A DNA stretch of 10,889 bases from CAZHAM01 sp964530415 (GCA_964530415.1 CAZHAM010000021.1:1-10889), one strand, 5' to 3'; shown: positions 1 through 7,007, counted from the first letter of the stretch. Program-made: numbers and translations. The notes: generated by a model from the sequence alone, not told the origin.

Positions 1-1202
1 GTCATACCGGCTAATTTCTTGTAAAGTCTAAAGTAGTTTTGGTATGAAACTTCAGCTAATGTTTTTGACTCATCCTGAATTTGCACTTTTTCTTTTGCTT
101 CGATTGCTTGGTGCAGCCCATGTGAGTATCTATTGCTTGGAAGTAGTCTGCCTGTAAATTGGTCGACGATAACAACTTGTCCATCCTTTACAACATAGTC
201 CTTATTTTTTTCAAACAAAGCGTTTGAGGTCAAGGCTTGTTCGATTAGGTGAACCATCTCGAAATCTTCTTCGTACAAATTACCGATGTTTAAAAGTCTC
301 TCAACTCTGCGAATTCCTAAATCGGTTAAATTTACTGTTCTAAGTTTTTCATCCACTTCGTAATCAGCGTTTCTTGCCAACCCTTTTATTATTGTGTCGG
401 CTTGGTGATATCTATCCGAAGGTTTTGAATCGCGCGCAGAAATGATTAGTGGTGTTCTCGCAACGTCAATCAAAATGGAATCGACTTCGTCAACAATTGC
501 AAAATTGTGAACCCCCCAGTCACCGTTTTTATTCGTTTGAACCATTTCGCTGAGTCTACGGGCCATATTATCCCTTAAATAGTCGAACCCAAAGTGATGG
601 TTTGTACCGTAAATTATGTCGCACAAATAAGCTTCTTGTTTGGTAACCTCGCGCAAATGAACTGCGTAAGAATCCTCAAATTCAGCGTTGCTAAAAGCGG
701 GATCAAAAATAAAGGATTTATCTTCCATAATTACGCCCACACTTACACCCAATCCATAATAAATCGGGCCCATCCAACCGGCACCGTGCCTTGAAAGGTA
801 ATCGTTTGGAGTTACCAGGTGCACTCCTTTACCTGTTAATGAATTGAGATACAAAGGCAGCGTTGCGGTAAGTGTTTTTCCTTCGCCTGTTTTCTGCTCA
901 GCAATTTTACCTTGATGTAAAACTATTCCGGCCATCAGCTGAACGTCAAAATGGCGCATATTTAAAGTCCTACGCCCAACCTCCCTAACCAGTGCGAAAG
1001 TTTCGGGTAAAATCTTTTCCAAATAACTTTTTTGCTCATCATCAGATTTACCTTTTAACTCAGTCTGCCAATATACCGTTTTTTCTTTTATCTGCTCTTC
1101 GGACAGCTTTTCCATTTCATCGGAATATGAATTAATCATACTAACAACACCTTTGAACTTATTTATTTGTTTTTCGTTAGTGTCAAAAAATTTTGCAAAC
1201 AT
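1..1202 (-). CDS. secA: Preprotein translocase ATPase SecA, N-terminal 400 codons (partial)
   Basis: SecA is the ATPase motor that pushes unfolded secretory proteins through the SecYEG channel at the inner face of the membrane. The window cuts the gene, so only about the first 400 residues are seen. Visible are the Walker A motif TGEGKT near residue 106, the segment VTPNDYLSRH, the motif YGTNHHFGFDYLRDN and the DEVD Walker B box at residues 238-241. These belong to nucleotide-binding domain 1, followed by the start of the preprotein cross-linking region. In the usual motif DEVDSILIDEARTP the second glutamate is replaced by valine (V247). The ATG lies 6 bases past the uppP stop, and I see no Shine-Dalgarno sequence, so it is probably read as the last visible gene of the serS-uppP-secA transcript. 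The C-terminal motor domain and zinc tail are outside the window. Family assignment is very secure. Confidence 0.97.
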   Translation of the reverse strand, partial: MFAKFFDTNEKQINKFKGVVSMINSYSDEMEKLSEEQIKEKTVYWQTELKGKSDDEQKSYLEKILPETFALVREVGRRTLNMRHFDVQLMAGIVLHQGKIAEQKTGEGKTLTATLPLYLNSLTGKGVHLVTPNDYLSRHGAGWMGPIYYGLGVSVGVIMEDKSFIFDPAFSNAEFEDSYAVHLREVTKQEAYLCDIIYGTNHHFGFDYLRDNMARRLSEMVQTNKNGDWGVHNFAIVDEVDSILIDVARTPLIISARDSKPSDRYHQADTIIKGLARNADYEVDEKLRTVNLTDLGIRRVERLLNIGNLYEEDFEMVHLIEQALTSNALFEKNKDYVVKDGQVVIVDQFTGRLLPSNRYSHGLHQAIEAKEKVQIQDESKTLAEVSYQNYFRLYKKLAGM

Positions 1203-1208
1203 ATTTTT

Positions 1209-2021
1209 TTATAAAACAATACCTATGAGGAGTACAACCAATAATACTCTATAGATAATAAAAATGTATAAATTGTTGGACTTTAAATAACTAAGCAAAA
1301 ATTTAATCGCGGCTATTCCTGAGATCATACTGGCTACTAAACCTGTGAGCATAACCCCGTCCAGCACAAATCCTCCGCTTTTGGACGAAGTTATGATCTT
1401 AAATAACGCCGCCGCAACTACAATTGGTACAGACATAAGAAAGGAGAATCTGGCGGCTTGTTCTCTGCTTAAACCCACAAATGACCCTGCTGATATTGTC
1501 GCTCCGGATCTGGAAACTCCCGGTAGCAACGCGAGAGCCTGAAATAAACCGATAAAGAAAGAGTCTTTGTAAGTTAAATCGGTTTTGCTTTCTGATTTTG
1601 CGAATTTCTTTTCAGCGACAAACAACAGTATTGTTCCCAAAATAGAAAATGCCACAACTGTAATGATTCCGCGTGTATGGCTTTCGATGGCGTCATTAAA
1701 TACAAGTCCCAATATAACTGCCGGAATCGATCCCAAAGCAATTTTTAAGGCAATTTTTGAAGATGCTGCATACGATTTAATTTTTAAACCCTTTGATGCA
1801 AAATCTCTAAAAAAGCTTTTGGTTATTTCGATAAGGTCGGAATAAAAGTAAATGATTACAGCAGCAGCCGTTCCCAAATGCAATGTGGTGTCAAACGAAA
1901 GAGGATGCTGACCCCAACCGAAAAATTCGGGAACGATAATTAAATGCCCCGAAGAAGATATTGGCAAAAACTCGGTTAAGCCTTGAACTAAACCTAAAAC
2001 TAGTGCCTGAAAATATGTCAT
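1209..2021 (-). CDS. uppP: Undecaprenyl-diphosphatase (BacA/UppP family)
   Basis: This integral membrane phosphatase removes one phosphate from undecaprenyl diphosphate, recycling the lipid carrier for peptidoglycan and other envelope polymers; in this family it also confers bacitracin tolerance. The 270 residues match the family length. The first signature is present: Q13 and E17 of the (E/Q)xxxE motif in QGLTEFLP, then SSSGH with H26. The second is PGVSRSGAT at residues 167-175, with the catalytic arginine R171. The rest is mostly hydrophobic helices, with a short charged loop around residues 136-153. The ATG is 12 bases downstream of the methyltransferase-like gene's stop, without a clear Shine-Dalgarno sequence, which suggests cotranscription with serS upstream and secA downstream. 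Its presence implies that this organism makes or recycles an undecaprenyl-linked wall. Assignment is secure. Confidence 0.96.
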   Translation of the reverse strand: MTYFQALVLGLVQGLTEFLPISSSGHLIIVPEFFGWGQHPLSFDTTLHLGTAAAVIIYFYSDLIEITKSFFRDFASKGLKIKSYAASSKIALKIALGSIPAVILGLVFNDAIESHTRGIITVVAFSILGTILLFVAEKKFAKSESKTDLTYKDSFFIGLFQALALLPGVSRSGATISAGSFVGLSREQAARFSFLMSVPIVVAAALFKIITSSKSGGFVLDGVMLTGLVASMISGIAAIKFLLSYLKSNNLYIFIIYRVLLVVLLIGIVL

Positions 2022-2033
2022 ATGATAAAAAAA

Positions 2034-2762
2034 TTATTCTACGTTTCCTGCTATGAGGATATTATCAGAGTTGGTGTAACCGGCAACAATTGTGCATTTA
2101 ACATCTTTTAAAAATTCCGATACATAATCGATAAAGGTATTGACCTCATCCTGATGGTACTCAAGGTAAATTCGGTTAAAAATGAGAAGTCCACCGTGCT
2201 TTGTTAGCCTTTTCAAAGCGGCCACAAAATTGCCGGACTTGCCTAAATCTGGATATTTTTCACCAACGTAAATATCTACAATTACCGCGTCAAAGTCCCC
2301 ATATGTAAGATCGTACTTTTCTGGTTGTACCACCACCCTCAATGCGTCATCGATAATTACTCTATGGTTGGGAATTTGGTCAACTCCAAAATATGCTCTG
2401 GCCACATCGTACATAATCTGATCAATATCAACGCTTATAATTTCTGAACCGGGAAAGCTTAAGGAAATGAGTTTTGCCATTGTTCCGCCACCAAGACCCA
2501 AGATTAATACCTTTTTAAGTTCTGGCGTTTCTTCTTTGAGGAGGTCTACGGTTTTACCCCAAACTAATCTTGAAGTTGCGGGAGAATCGTGGCTTATAGA
2601 CTGTTCAAATTTATCTACCTTGATTTTTAGCGTGTTTCCTATCTGAACTACTTGAATATGGCCGTTATACGGTGAATCCGTTTCGTAAATAACTTTTGGT
2701 AGTTGTATGCCGTCAAATACACTCATTATGTTAAGTATTTTATACCATAAATTATGACACAT
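2034..2762 (-). CDS. Spermidine-synthase-like / SAM-dependent methyltransferase-fold protein
   Basis: The protein has the fold of the spermidine synthase superfamily: a short N-terminal beta domain (residues 13-60, with YETDSPYNG and IKVDKFEQS) and a Rossmann domain. Nucleoside-binding features are the glycine loop LGLGGGT at 88-94, acidic residues D112 and D114 closing strand 2, and D138-D139 before AL. True spermidine synthases carry D-x-[ST]-D-P where this protein has VDIYVGEKYP near D163, so the catalytic aspartate and proline are not recognisable. Aminopropyl transfer is therefore doubtful, and the substrate is unknown. The first ATG overlaps the serS stop as TAATG, which favours translational coupling. 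A second ATG at codon 13 (position 2726) gives an N-terminus that fits relatives better; the first 12 residues look non-conserved. I see no Shine-Dalgarno sequence before either. It sits between serS and uppP in an apparent operon. Confidence 0.8.
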   Translation of the reverse strand: MCHNLWYKILNIMSVFDGIQLPKVIYETDSPYNGHIQVVQIGNTLKIKVDKFEQSISHDSPATSRLVWGKTVDLLKEETPELKKVLILGLGGGTMAKLISLSFPGSEIISVDIDQIMYDVARAYFGVDQIPNHRVIIDDALRVVVQPEKYDLTYGDFDAVIVDIYVGEKYPDLGKSGNFVAALKRLTKHGGLLIFNRIYLEYHQDEVNTFIDYVSEFLKDVKCTIVAGYTNSDNILIAGNVE

Positions 2763-4039
2763 TATTTGCGAATCGGGGTTATAACGTCAAAACCGGTATA
2801 TTTTCGTAATACCTCAGGTACAACTACCGACCCATCTTTTTGCTGGTAAGATTCTAAAACCGCAGCCATAAGCCTTGGGGTAGCAGCAACTGTGTTATTT
2901 ATTGTTGAAACATACTTTGTAGTTCCATCGGCCGCTTTATACCTCATATTTAACCTTCTGGCTTGGAATTCCAAAAAATATGAATCTGAATGTGTTTCCC
3001 TATACTTTTTCTCGCCCTCAAACCAAGTCTCGATATCATACTTTCTTCTCTGTCCGGCACCCATATCTCCTGTGCACATAAGTAAAACCTGATAAGACAA
3101 ACCGAGGCCTTTAACCACATCTTCTGCGTAACCAAGCATTTTGTCGTGCCACTCGCGTGAAAGATCTTCTCCTTCGGGCAAAAGTAATACCTGTTCGACT
3201 TTATTAAAGTAGTGAACCCTAAATATACCCTGCGTGTCTTTACCATAACTTCCGACTTCTTTTCTAAAACAAGGGCTTAACCCAACTACCTTAACCGGCA
3301 GATCCTTTTCTTCTAAAACTTCATCGGCGTAGTAAGAAGTTAGGGCAACTTCAGCCGTACCGGCCAAACCAATTGTCTCGTCTATACTATAATGGTCTTC
3401 CTCTCCCCAAGGAAAGTAGCCTGTACCAACCAAAAACCTCTTATCAACCATTACAGGAACATTCATAGGGGTGAATCCTTGCTCAACCATGTGGTCTAAT
3501 GCGTATCTTAAAATAGCCTGTTCTAAAAGCATTCCCTTGCCTACAATAAAATATGATCTGAATCCGCCGATTTTAGCTCCCCGCTTTGTGTCCGCTATTC
3601 CAAGATTTTCAATTAGTTCTAAATGATTTTTAGGCTCAAAATCAAAACTTTTCTTTTCCCCGTATGTCCTTACAATTACATTGCCTGTTGAATCCTGACC
3701 AATCGGAACATCGTCAGCGGGAACATTTGGAACCCACAGCATCAACCTATCAAACTTGTCTTTGAGCTCTTTTAAAGCGCTCTCTTTTTCGCCCATTTCT
3801 TCCTTTAGCTGTTTTCCCTTTGAAATAGCCGCTGTTTTTTCGTCGCCGGTTAGTTTTGTTACGGATTCGGAGATTTTATTTCTCTCGGTCCTTAGGGACT
3901 CCACTTCTCTTAGTAAATTGCTGTACTCATCATAAACACCGAGAAGATCGTCGATATTTATCGTTTTCTCCAGCTGTTTGTTTCTAACAGCATCTTTTAC
4001 TTTCTCTACGTTATTTTTTATATATTTAATATCAAGCAC
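2762..4039 (-). CDS. serS: Serine--tRNA ligase
   Basis: This cytoplasmic class II aminoacyl-tRNA synthetase charges tRNA-Ser with serine; family members also charge tRNA-Sec where present. The protein shows the N-terminal helical arm that grips the long variable arm of tRNA-Ser (about residues 25-100, heptad-like and charged), then the catalytic core. TAEV marks the serine-binding region, the segment PCFRKEVGSYG followed by GIFRVHYFNKVEQ forms motif 2, and NNTVAATPRLMAAVLE is motif 3. I chose GTG at 4039 as the start. It gives an N-terminus MLDIKYIKNN, typical of the family, and lies 5 bases after a GGAGG. The TTG 12 bases upstream is an artefact, since it overlaps that ribosome-binding site. 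The resulting 425 residues are the usual length. It is the first gene of a leftward transcript from the promoter at 4123-4151. Confidence 0.97.
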   Translation of the reverse strand: MLDIKYIKNNVEKVKDAVRNKQLEKTINIDDLLGVYDEYSNLLREVESLRTERNKISESVTKLTGDEKTAAISKGKQLKEEMGEKESALKELKDKFDRLMLWVPNVPADDVPIGQDSTGNVIVRTYGEKKSFDFEPKNHLELIENLGIADTKRGAKIGGFRSYFIVGKGMLLEQAILRYALDHMVEQGFTPMNVPVMVDKRFLVGTGYFPWGEEDHYSIDETIGLAGTAEVALTSYYADEVLEEKDLPVKVVGLSPCFRKEVGSYGKDTQGIFRVHYFNKVEQVLLLPEGEDLSREWHDKMLGYAEDVVKGLGLSYQVLLMCTGDMGAGQRRKYDIETWFEGEKKYRETHSDSYFLEFQARRLNMRYKAADGTTKYVSTINNTVAATPRLMAAVLESYQQKDGSVVVPEVLRKYTGFDVITPIRK

Positions 4040-4044
4040 TTTAA

Positions 4045-4049
4045 CCTCC
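4045..4049 (-). promoter_or_regulatory. Shine-Dalgarno sequence deciding the serS GTG start
   Basis: GGAGG on the minus strand ends 5 bases before the GTG at 4039. It rules out the in-frame TTG at 4049-4051, whose last base is the first G of this GGAGG. Most ribosomal genes in the window lack such a clear site. Confidence 0.85.
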
Positions 4050-4059
4050 AAAATTTTTG

Positions 4060-4112
4060 ATCGAAATTACAGTTTCTGACCTTTGCTGAAACAGATTCGT
4101 TGCTTTTTCGAT
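4060..4112 (-). other. Possible folded serS leader (nested inverted repeats)
   Basis: In the predicted 5' leader of serS, ATCGAAA (4112-4106) is exactly complementary to TTTCGAT (4066-4060). Inside this, GTTTC (4092-4088) can pair with GAAAC (4076-4072). The structure would end about 11 bases before the GGAGG. I see no T-box sequence (TGGNACC-like) and no terminator, so this is not a recognisable tRNA-sensing leader. Short AT-rich repeats like these can arise by chance. Confidence 0.3.
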
Positions 4113-4122
4113 ATATGATGGT

Positions 4123-4151
4123 AATATAAAGTTCGAAACTTTAAATGTCAA
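4123..4151 (-). promoter_or_regulatory. Promoter of the serS-uppP-secA transcript
   Basis: On the minus strand there is a perfect -35 box TTGACA (4151-4146), a 17-base spacer and a -10 box TATATT (4128-4123), one mismatch from TATAAT. Predicted transcription starts near 4116, giving a leader of roughly 75 bases. It is back to back with the infA promoter. Confidence 0.8.
4127..4143. promoter_or_regulatory. Inverted repeat in the serS promoter spacer, candidate operator
   Basis: TAAAGTT-CGA-AACTTTA is a perfect inverted repeat with 7-base arms and a 3-base centre. It fills nearly all of the 17-base spacer between the -35 and -10 boxes of the serS promoter and overlaps the -10 box. A protein bound here would block that promoter. 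No regulator in the window can be linked to it. Confidence 0.4.
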
Positions 4152-4162
4152 CCAAAAGCTGT

Positions 4163-4183
4163 CATTTAAGGCCTTCGCTTAAA
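4163..4183. repeat. Inverted repeat between the two divergent promoters
   Basis: TTTAAG (4165-4170) and CTTAAA (4178-4183) are complementary around a 7-base centre, and AAGGCCTT (4168-4175) is itself palindromic. In addition CATTTAA (4163-4169) is complementary to TTAAATG at 4141-4147, which flanks the serS -35 box. This lies between the -35 boxes of the serS and infA promoters. It may be a regulator site or only AT-rich chance. Confidence 0.25.
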
Positions 4184-4197
4184 GCAAAAAGAGTTTA

Positions 4198-4226
4198 TTG
4201 ACCTATTCCCTAGGTTCTGTTAGAAT
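4198..4226 (+). promoter_or_regulatory. Promoter of the infA-rpsI ribosomal operon
   Basis: TTGACC (4198-4203), a 17-base spacer and TAGAAT (4221-4226) each differ from consensus by one base. A TG one base before the -10 box makes it an extended -10. Transcription should start near 4233, giving a leader of about 78 bases. The strength fits a ribosomal-protein operon. Confidence 0.8.
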
Positions 4227-4237
4227 TCTGCGCGTTC

Positions 4238-4268
4238 GGTAAAATATGCATAAATAAGCATTTTTGCC
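4238..4268 (+). promoter_or_regulatory. Stem-loop in the infA leader
   Basis: GG-T-AAAA-(bulged T)-ATGC pairs with GCAT-TTTT-G-CC around the 8-base loop ATAAATAA. This makes 11 pairs with one G-T pair and one bulge. It begins about 5 bases after the predicted transcription start and ends 42 bases before infA. No T-run follows, so it is not a standard terminator. It could be an mRNA-stabilising 5' hairpin or a binding site for an operon-encoded ribosomal protein. Confidence 0.5.
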
Positions 4269-4310
4269 AAAGTAATTAATTTACTAAAAAAAACAAAAAA
4301 TACTGATTTA

Positions 4311-4529
4311 ATGACAACAAAAGAGATAATCATAAGAGATGGACGGGTCATAGAGACCTTAATGGGGGGCATGTTTAAAATAGAATTTGATGAAGGAGAA
4401 ATAGCTTTGGCTTCATTGTCCGGAAAAATGCGCAAATTTAGAATCAGAATTTTGACTGGAGACAAAGTCAAAGTAGAGTTTTCTCCTCACGATCTAACCA
4501 GAGGAAGAATTACTTACAGAATTAGATAA
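4311..4529 (+). CDS. infA: Translation initiation factor IF-1
   Basis: IF-1 binds the 30S A site and, with IF-2 and IF-3, controls start-codon selection. The 72 residues are exactly the usual length and form a single OB-fold domain. Family hallmarks are GRVIETL near residues 11-17, MFKIEF at 21-26, the segment SGKMRKFRIRILTGDKVKVE and the C-terminal RGRITYRIR. It is the first gene after the promoter at 4198-4226. The region before the ATG is a run of A and T without a Shine-Dalgarno sequence, so initiation probably relies on an unstructured A-rich leader. In many bacteria infA sits between map or secY and rpmJ; here it opens the operon. Confidence 0.97.
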   Translation: MTTKEIIIRDGRVIETLMGGMFKIEFDEGEIALASLSGKMRKFRIRILTGDKVKVEFSPHDLTRGRITYRIR

Positions 4530-4538
4530 AAAAATATT

Positions 4539-4655
4539 ATGAAAGTACGTTCGTCAGTTAAACCAATTTGCAAAGACTGCAAAGTTATAAATAGAAAAGG
4601 TGCCGTAAGGGTTATCTGTAAGCGAAACCCCAAGCACAAACAAAGACAAGGATAA
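4539..4655 (+). CDS. rpmJ: Ribosomal protein L36 (bL36)
   Basis: This 38-residue protein of the large subunit stabilises 23S rRNA near the L7/L12 base. The sequence begins [11 protein letters not shown] and ends [10 protein letters not shown]. The zinc ribbon is complete: C11, C14, C27 and H33. It starts 9 bases after the infA stop and ends one base before the rpsM ATG. The order infA-rpmJ-rpsM is conserved widely in bacteria. No Shine-Dalgarno sequence is visible; the gene is probably translated from the infA-led message. The identification is secure despite its small size. Confidence 0.96.
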   Translation: MKVRSSVKPICKDCKVINRKGAVRVICKRNPKHKQRQG

Positions 4656-4656
4656 T

Positions 4657-5043
4657 ATGGCTAGAATTGTAGGTATTGATATTCCAAATGAAAAAAGAGT
4701 TGAGATCGGCCTTACTTATGTAAAAGGTATTGGTGTTTCTACATCAAGAAAACTCTTAAGCCTTACGGGGGTTGACCCGGACAAAAGAGTGAAAGATTTG
4801 AGCGAAGAAGAAATTGCAAACTTGCAAGGACAGCTTGTATCACTCGGAATTCCTGTTGAAGGAGAGCTAAGAAGAGCCGTTACTTCAAACATTAGAAGAT
4901 TGATCGAGACCAAAAGCTACAGAGGATCAAGACATCAAAGCGGCCTACCGACCAGAGGTCAAAATACAAGCCACAATGCAAGAACACGTAAAGGTAAAAA
5001 GAAGACAGTCGGAGGTTTGAGAAAGAAATTGGCTAAGAAGTAG
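4657..5043 (+). CDS. rpsM: Ribosomal protein S13 (uS13)
   Basis: S13 sits in the head of the 30S subunit, contacts the P-site tRNA through its C-terminal tail and forms inter-subunit bridges with the 50S subunit. The 128 residues are slightly longer than the usual 115-125. The N-terminus [21 protein letters not shown], the helix-turn-helix-like segment [12 protein letters not shown] and the basic C-terminal motif [16 protein letters not shown] followed by [10 protein letters not shown] are all diagnostic. The tail ends in LRKKLAKK. A weak Shine-Dalgarno AAGGA at 4648-4652 lies inside the end of rpmJ, 4 bases from the ATG. It is followed after 17 bases by rpsK. Confidence 0.98.
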   Translation: MARIVGIDIPNEKRVEIGLTYVKGIGVSTSRKLLSLTGVDPDKRVKDLSEEEIANLQGQLVSLGIPVEGELRRAVTSNIRRLIETKSYRGSRHQSGLPTRGQNTSHNARTRKGKKKTVGGLRKKLAKK

Positions 5044-5060
5044 CCTTTAAGAAATTTTAT

Positions 5061-5444
5061 ATGGCAACAAAAAAAGGCAAAAAAACAGAAAAAAAAGTTA
5101 CACCCAGCGGAAAGGTATTTATCACCGCGGGTTTTAATAATACGTTAATCACAATAACCGATCCCGAAGGAAATGCTTTATTCTCAGGAAGCGCCGGAAA
5201 AGCGGGTTTTAAAGGTTCAAGAAAATCAACTCCTTATGCAGCAACAAAGGCGGCTGAGAGTATTGCCGCAGCTGCAGCTCAAGCAGGATTGAGGGAAGTC
5301 TCGGTTGTTGTAAAAGGACCAGGACTTGGAAGAATCTCTTCGATTAAAGCTTTAAAGACAGCCGGACTTAATGTTGTATCAATTTCGGATACTACTCCAA
5401 TCCCACATAACGGATGTAGACCTCCCAAAAAGAGAAGGGTTTAA
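5061..5444 (+). CDS. rpsK: Ribosomal protein S11 (uS11)
   Basis: S11 lies on the 30S platform beside the mRNA exit and the Shine-Dalgarno helix. The 127 residues include a lysine-rich N-terminal tail (about residues 1-15), the core start [15 protein letters not shown], the segment [16 protein letters not shown] and the universal C-terminus [11 protein letters not shown]. All are hallmark motifs. It is placed between rpsM and rpsD as in the alpha operon of many bacteria, with gaps of 17 and 9 bases. No Shine-Dalgarno sequence precedes the ATG, so translation may depend on coupling with rpsM. Confidence 0.98.
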   Translation: MATKKGKKTEKKVTPSGKVFITAGFNNTLITITDPEGNALFSGSAGKAGFKGSRKSTPYAATKAAESIAAAAAQAGLREVSVVVKGPGLGRISSIKALKTAGLNVVSISDTTPIPHNGCRPPKKRRV

Positions 5445-5453
5445 TCATTACAT

Positions 5454-6056
5454 ATGGCAAGAGAAACAGGACCTAAATGTAGATTGTGCCGAAGAGAGGG
5501 CGTTAAGTTATATCTAAAAGGCGCAAGATGCGATACAGATAAATGTGGTGTTACAAAAAGAATGCAGGCACCGGGACAGCACGGTACAAGCAGAAAAGCA
5601 TTATCAGAGTACGGAAGACAGTTGAGAGAAAAGCAAAAAGCAAAAAGAATTTACGGTATTTTGGAAAAGCAGTTTAGTAATTACGTTAAGGAAGCACTAA
5701 AATCAAGAGGTGTTTCAGGAAATGTATTACTTCAAAAACTTGAAACCCGATTAGACAACTTGGTCTACCGAAGCGGATTCGCGGTTTCGAGAGCACAAGC
5801 AAGACAATTTATTAGAAACGGATTATTTTTAATAAACGGCAAAGAAGCCAGAACAGCTTCTCAATCATTAAGAGTGGGTGATGTTATCAAGCCGATAAGT
5901 TTTGATAAGATTCACTTAAGAGAAGGGTTTATACTTCCGGAGTGGTTAAAAGCAAACATTAAAGAAAAGTTTGTTGAAATTAACAGACTTCCGGTAGAAG
6001 AAGATTTTCAGGAAAACTTTAATCCTCAATTAATCATTGAGTATTATTCGAGGTAA
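5454..6056 (+). CDS. rpsD: Ribosomal protein S4 (uS4), zinc-type
   Basis: S4 binds 16S rRNA early in 30S assembly, helps form the mRNA entry channel and affects decoding accuracy; in some bacteria it represses its own operon. The 200 residues match the family. The N-terminus carries four cysteines, C9, C12, C26 and C31, the zinc-binding (C+) form. QAPGQHG follows at about residues 39-45. The S4 RNA-binding domain spans roughly residues 91-155, with RLDNLVYRSGFAVSRAQARQ and NGKE. It starts 9 bases after rpsK. The nearest upstream purine run (AAGGG) is too distant to be a convincing Shine-Dalgarno sequence. Being first after rpsK and before rpoA is the classical alpha-operon order. Confidence 0.98.
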   Translation: MARETGPKCRLCRREGVKLYLKGARCDTDKCGVTKRMQAPGQHGTSRKALSEYGRQLREKQKAKRIYGILEKQFSNYVKEALKSRGVSGNVLLQKLETRLDNLVYRSGFAVSRAQARQFIRNGLFLINGKEARTASQSLRVGDVIKPISFDKIHLREGFILPEWLKANIKEKFVEINRLPVEEDFQENFNPQLIIEYYSR

Positions 6057-6086
6057 TAAGTGTAATTAGTTTAAAAAAGTAAAATT

Positions 6087-7007
6087 ATGGTAACTAAAGA
6101 AAATTTAAATATCGAAGTAATAAAGGAAAGTAAAAATTTTGGATCTTTTGCATTTGAACCATTGCCAACCGGTTTTGGATCAACTCTCGGCAACTCATTA
6201 AGAAGAGTTTTGCTGACTTCTATTGAAGGTGGTGCAATTACTCAAGCTAAGATTGCTGGAGCATCTCATCAATTTACTACCTTACCTGGTGTAAAAGAAG
6301 ATGTGGTCGAATTAACTTTGAATCTTAAAAAAATCAGATTCGCAGTTAAATCAAAAAATCCTGTAATCGCGACACTTAAGAAAAAAGGCGCGGGAGTAGT
6401 AACAGCTGGAGACATCCAAGTAACTTCAGATGCTGAGGTAATGAACAAAGATCAACATATTGCCACATTGGCAGACAAAAATTCTGAGATTAATATTGAA
6501 TTAATTTTAGAAACAGGTATCGGATATTCGCCAATGGAAGAAAGACAGTCCTCAAAAGTTGGGGTAATTGTATTAGATGCACTATTCTCCCCAATCAGAA
6601 ACGTAACATACAGTGTAGAACCTACAAGATTTGAGAAAAGGGCTGATTTAGACAAGTTAACATTAAACATCGAGACTGACGGAAGCGTATCCCCAAAGAA
6701 AGCACTTAACGATGCCGCAAAATTACTTAAAGAATTTTTCGAAACAATTACAACCGGAGGTAAAAAAGCTTCAGATACTGATGTAGAAGAAGTAAAAGAA
6801 TCAGCACTTAGTAAAAGCGAAAACGTATCGGTAGACGAACTTCCGCTTCAAACCAGAACTGTTAACGCGTTAAAAAAACACGGAATCGAATCTCTTCATG
6901 AGCTAGCCGAAAAAACAGATGATGATTTAGCAGACATTAAAAACTTAGGCGAAAAATCATTGAACGAAATTAAGAAATTACTTAAGAAAGAGGGCTTTAG
7001 ATCATAA
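6087..7007 (+). CDS. rpoA: DNA-directed RNA polymerase subunit alpha
   Basis: Alpha dimerises to nucleate RNA polymerase assembly, and its C-terminal domain contacts UP elements and activators. The 306 residues are within the family range (about 300-330). The N-terminal domain shows FEPLPTGFGSTLGNSLRRVLL at about residues 22-42, the dimer and beta-contact signature, then GVKEDVVELTLNLK. The domain continues with SVEPTRFEKRADLDKL near residue 180. A charged linker covers about 225-248. The C-terminal domain occupies 249-306, including RTVNALKKHGIESLHEL and LGEKSLNEIKK. The gap from rpsD is 30 bases, the longest inside this operon, with no Shine-Dalgarno sequence. Confidence 0.98.
   Translation: MVTKENLNIEVIKESKNFGSFAFEPLPTGFGSTLGNSLRRVLLTSIEGGAITQAKIAGASHQFTTLPGVKEDVVELTLNLKKIRFAVKSKNPVIATLKKKGAGVVTAGDIQVTSDAEVMNKDQHIATLADKNSEINIELILETGIGYSPMEERQSSKVGVIVLDALFSPIRNVTYSVEPTRFEKRADLDKLTLNIETDGSVSPKKALNDAAKLLKEFFETITTGGKKASDTDVEEVKESALSKSENVSVDELPLQTRTVNALKKHGIESLHELAEKTDDDLADIKNLGEKSLNEIKKLLKKEGFRS

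Noticed and set aside
2950..3246. Open frame of 98 codons inside serS, same strand
   Set aside because: It is read out of frame with the clear SerRS reading frame and has no family resemblance; a shadow of serS.
4238..4268. infA leader hairpin as a Rho-independent terminator
   Set aside because: No run of T follows the stem, and it lies just after a strong promoter for a long operon.
4220..4471. Minus-strand frame over the infA leader and infA
   Set aside because: It lies antisense to infA and across its promoter and leader; no ribosome-binding site and no resemblance to a known family.
6038..6067. Possible internal promoter before rpoA (TTGAGT and TGTAAT, 18-base spacer)
   Set aside because: The -35 box is a weak match and AT-rich DNA yields such pairs often; not enough to call a promoter.
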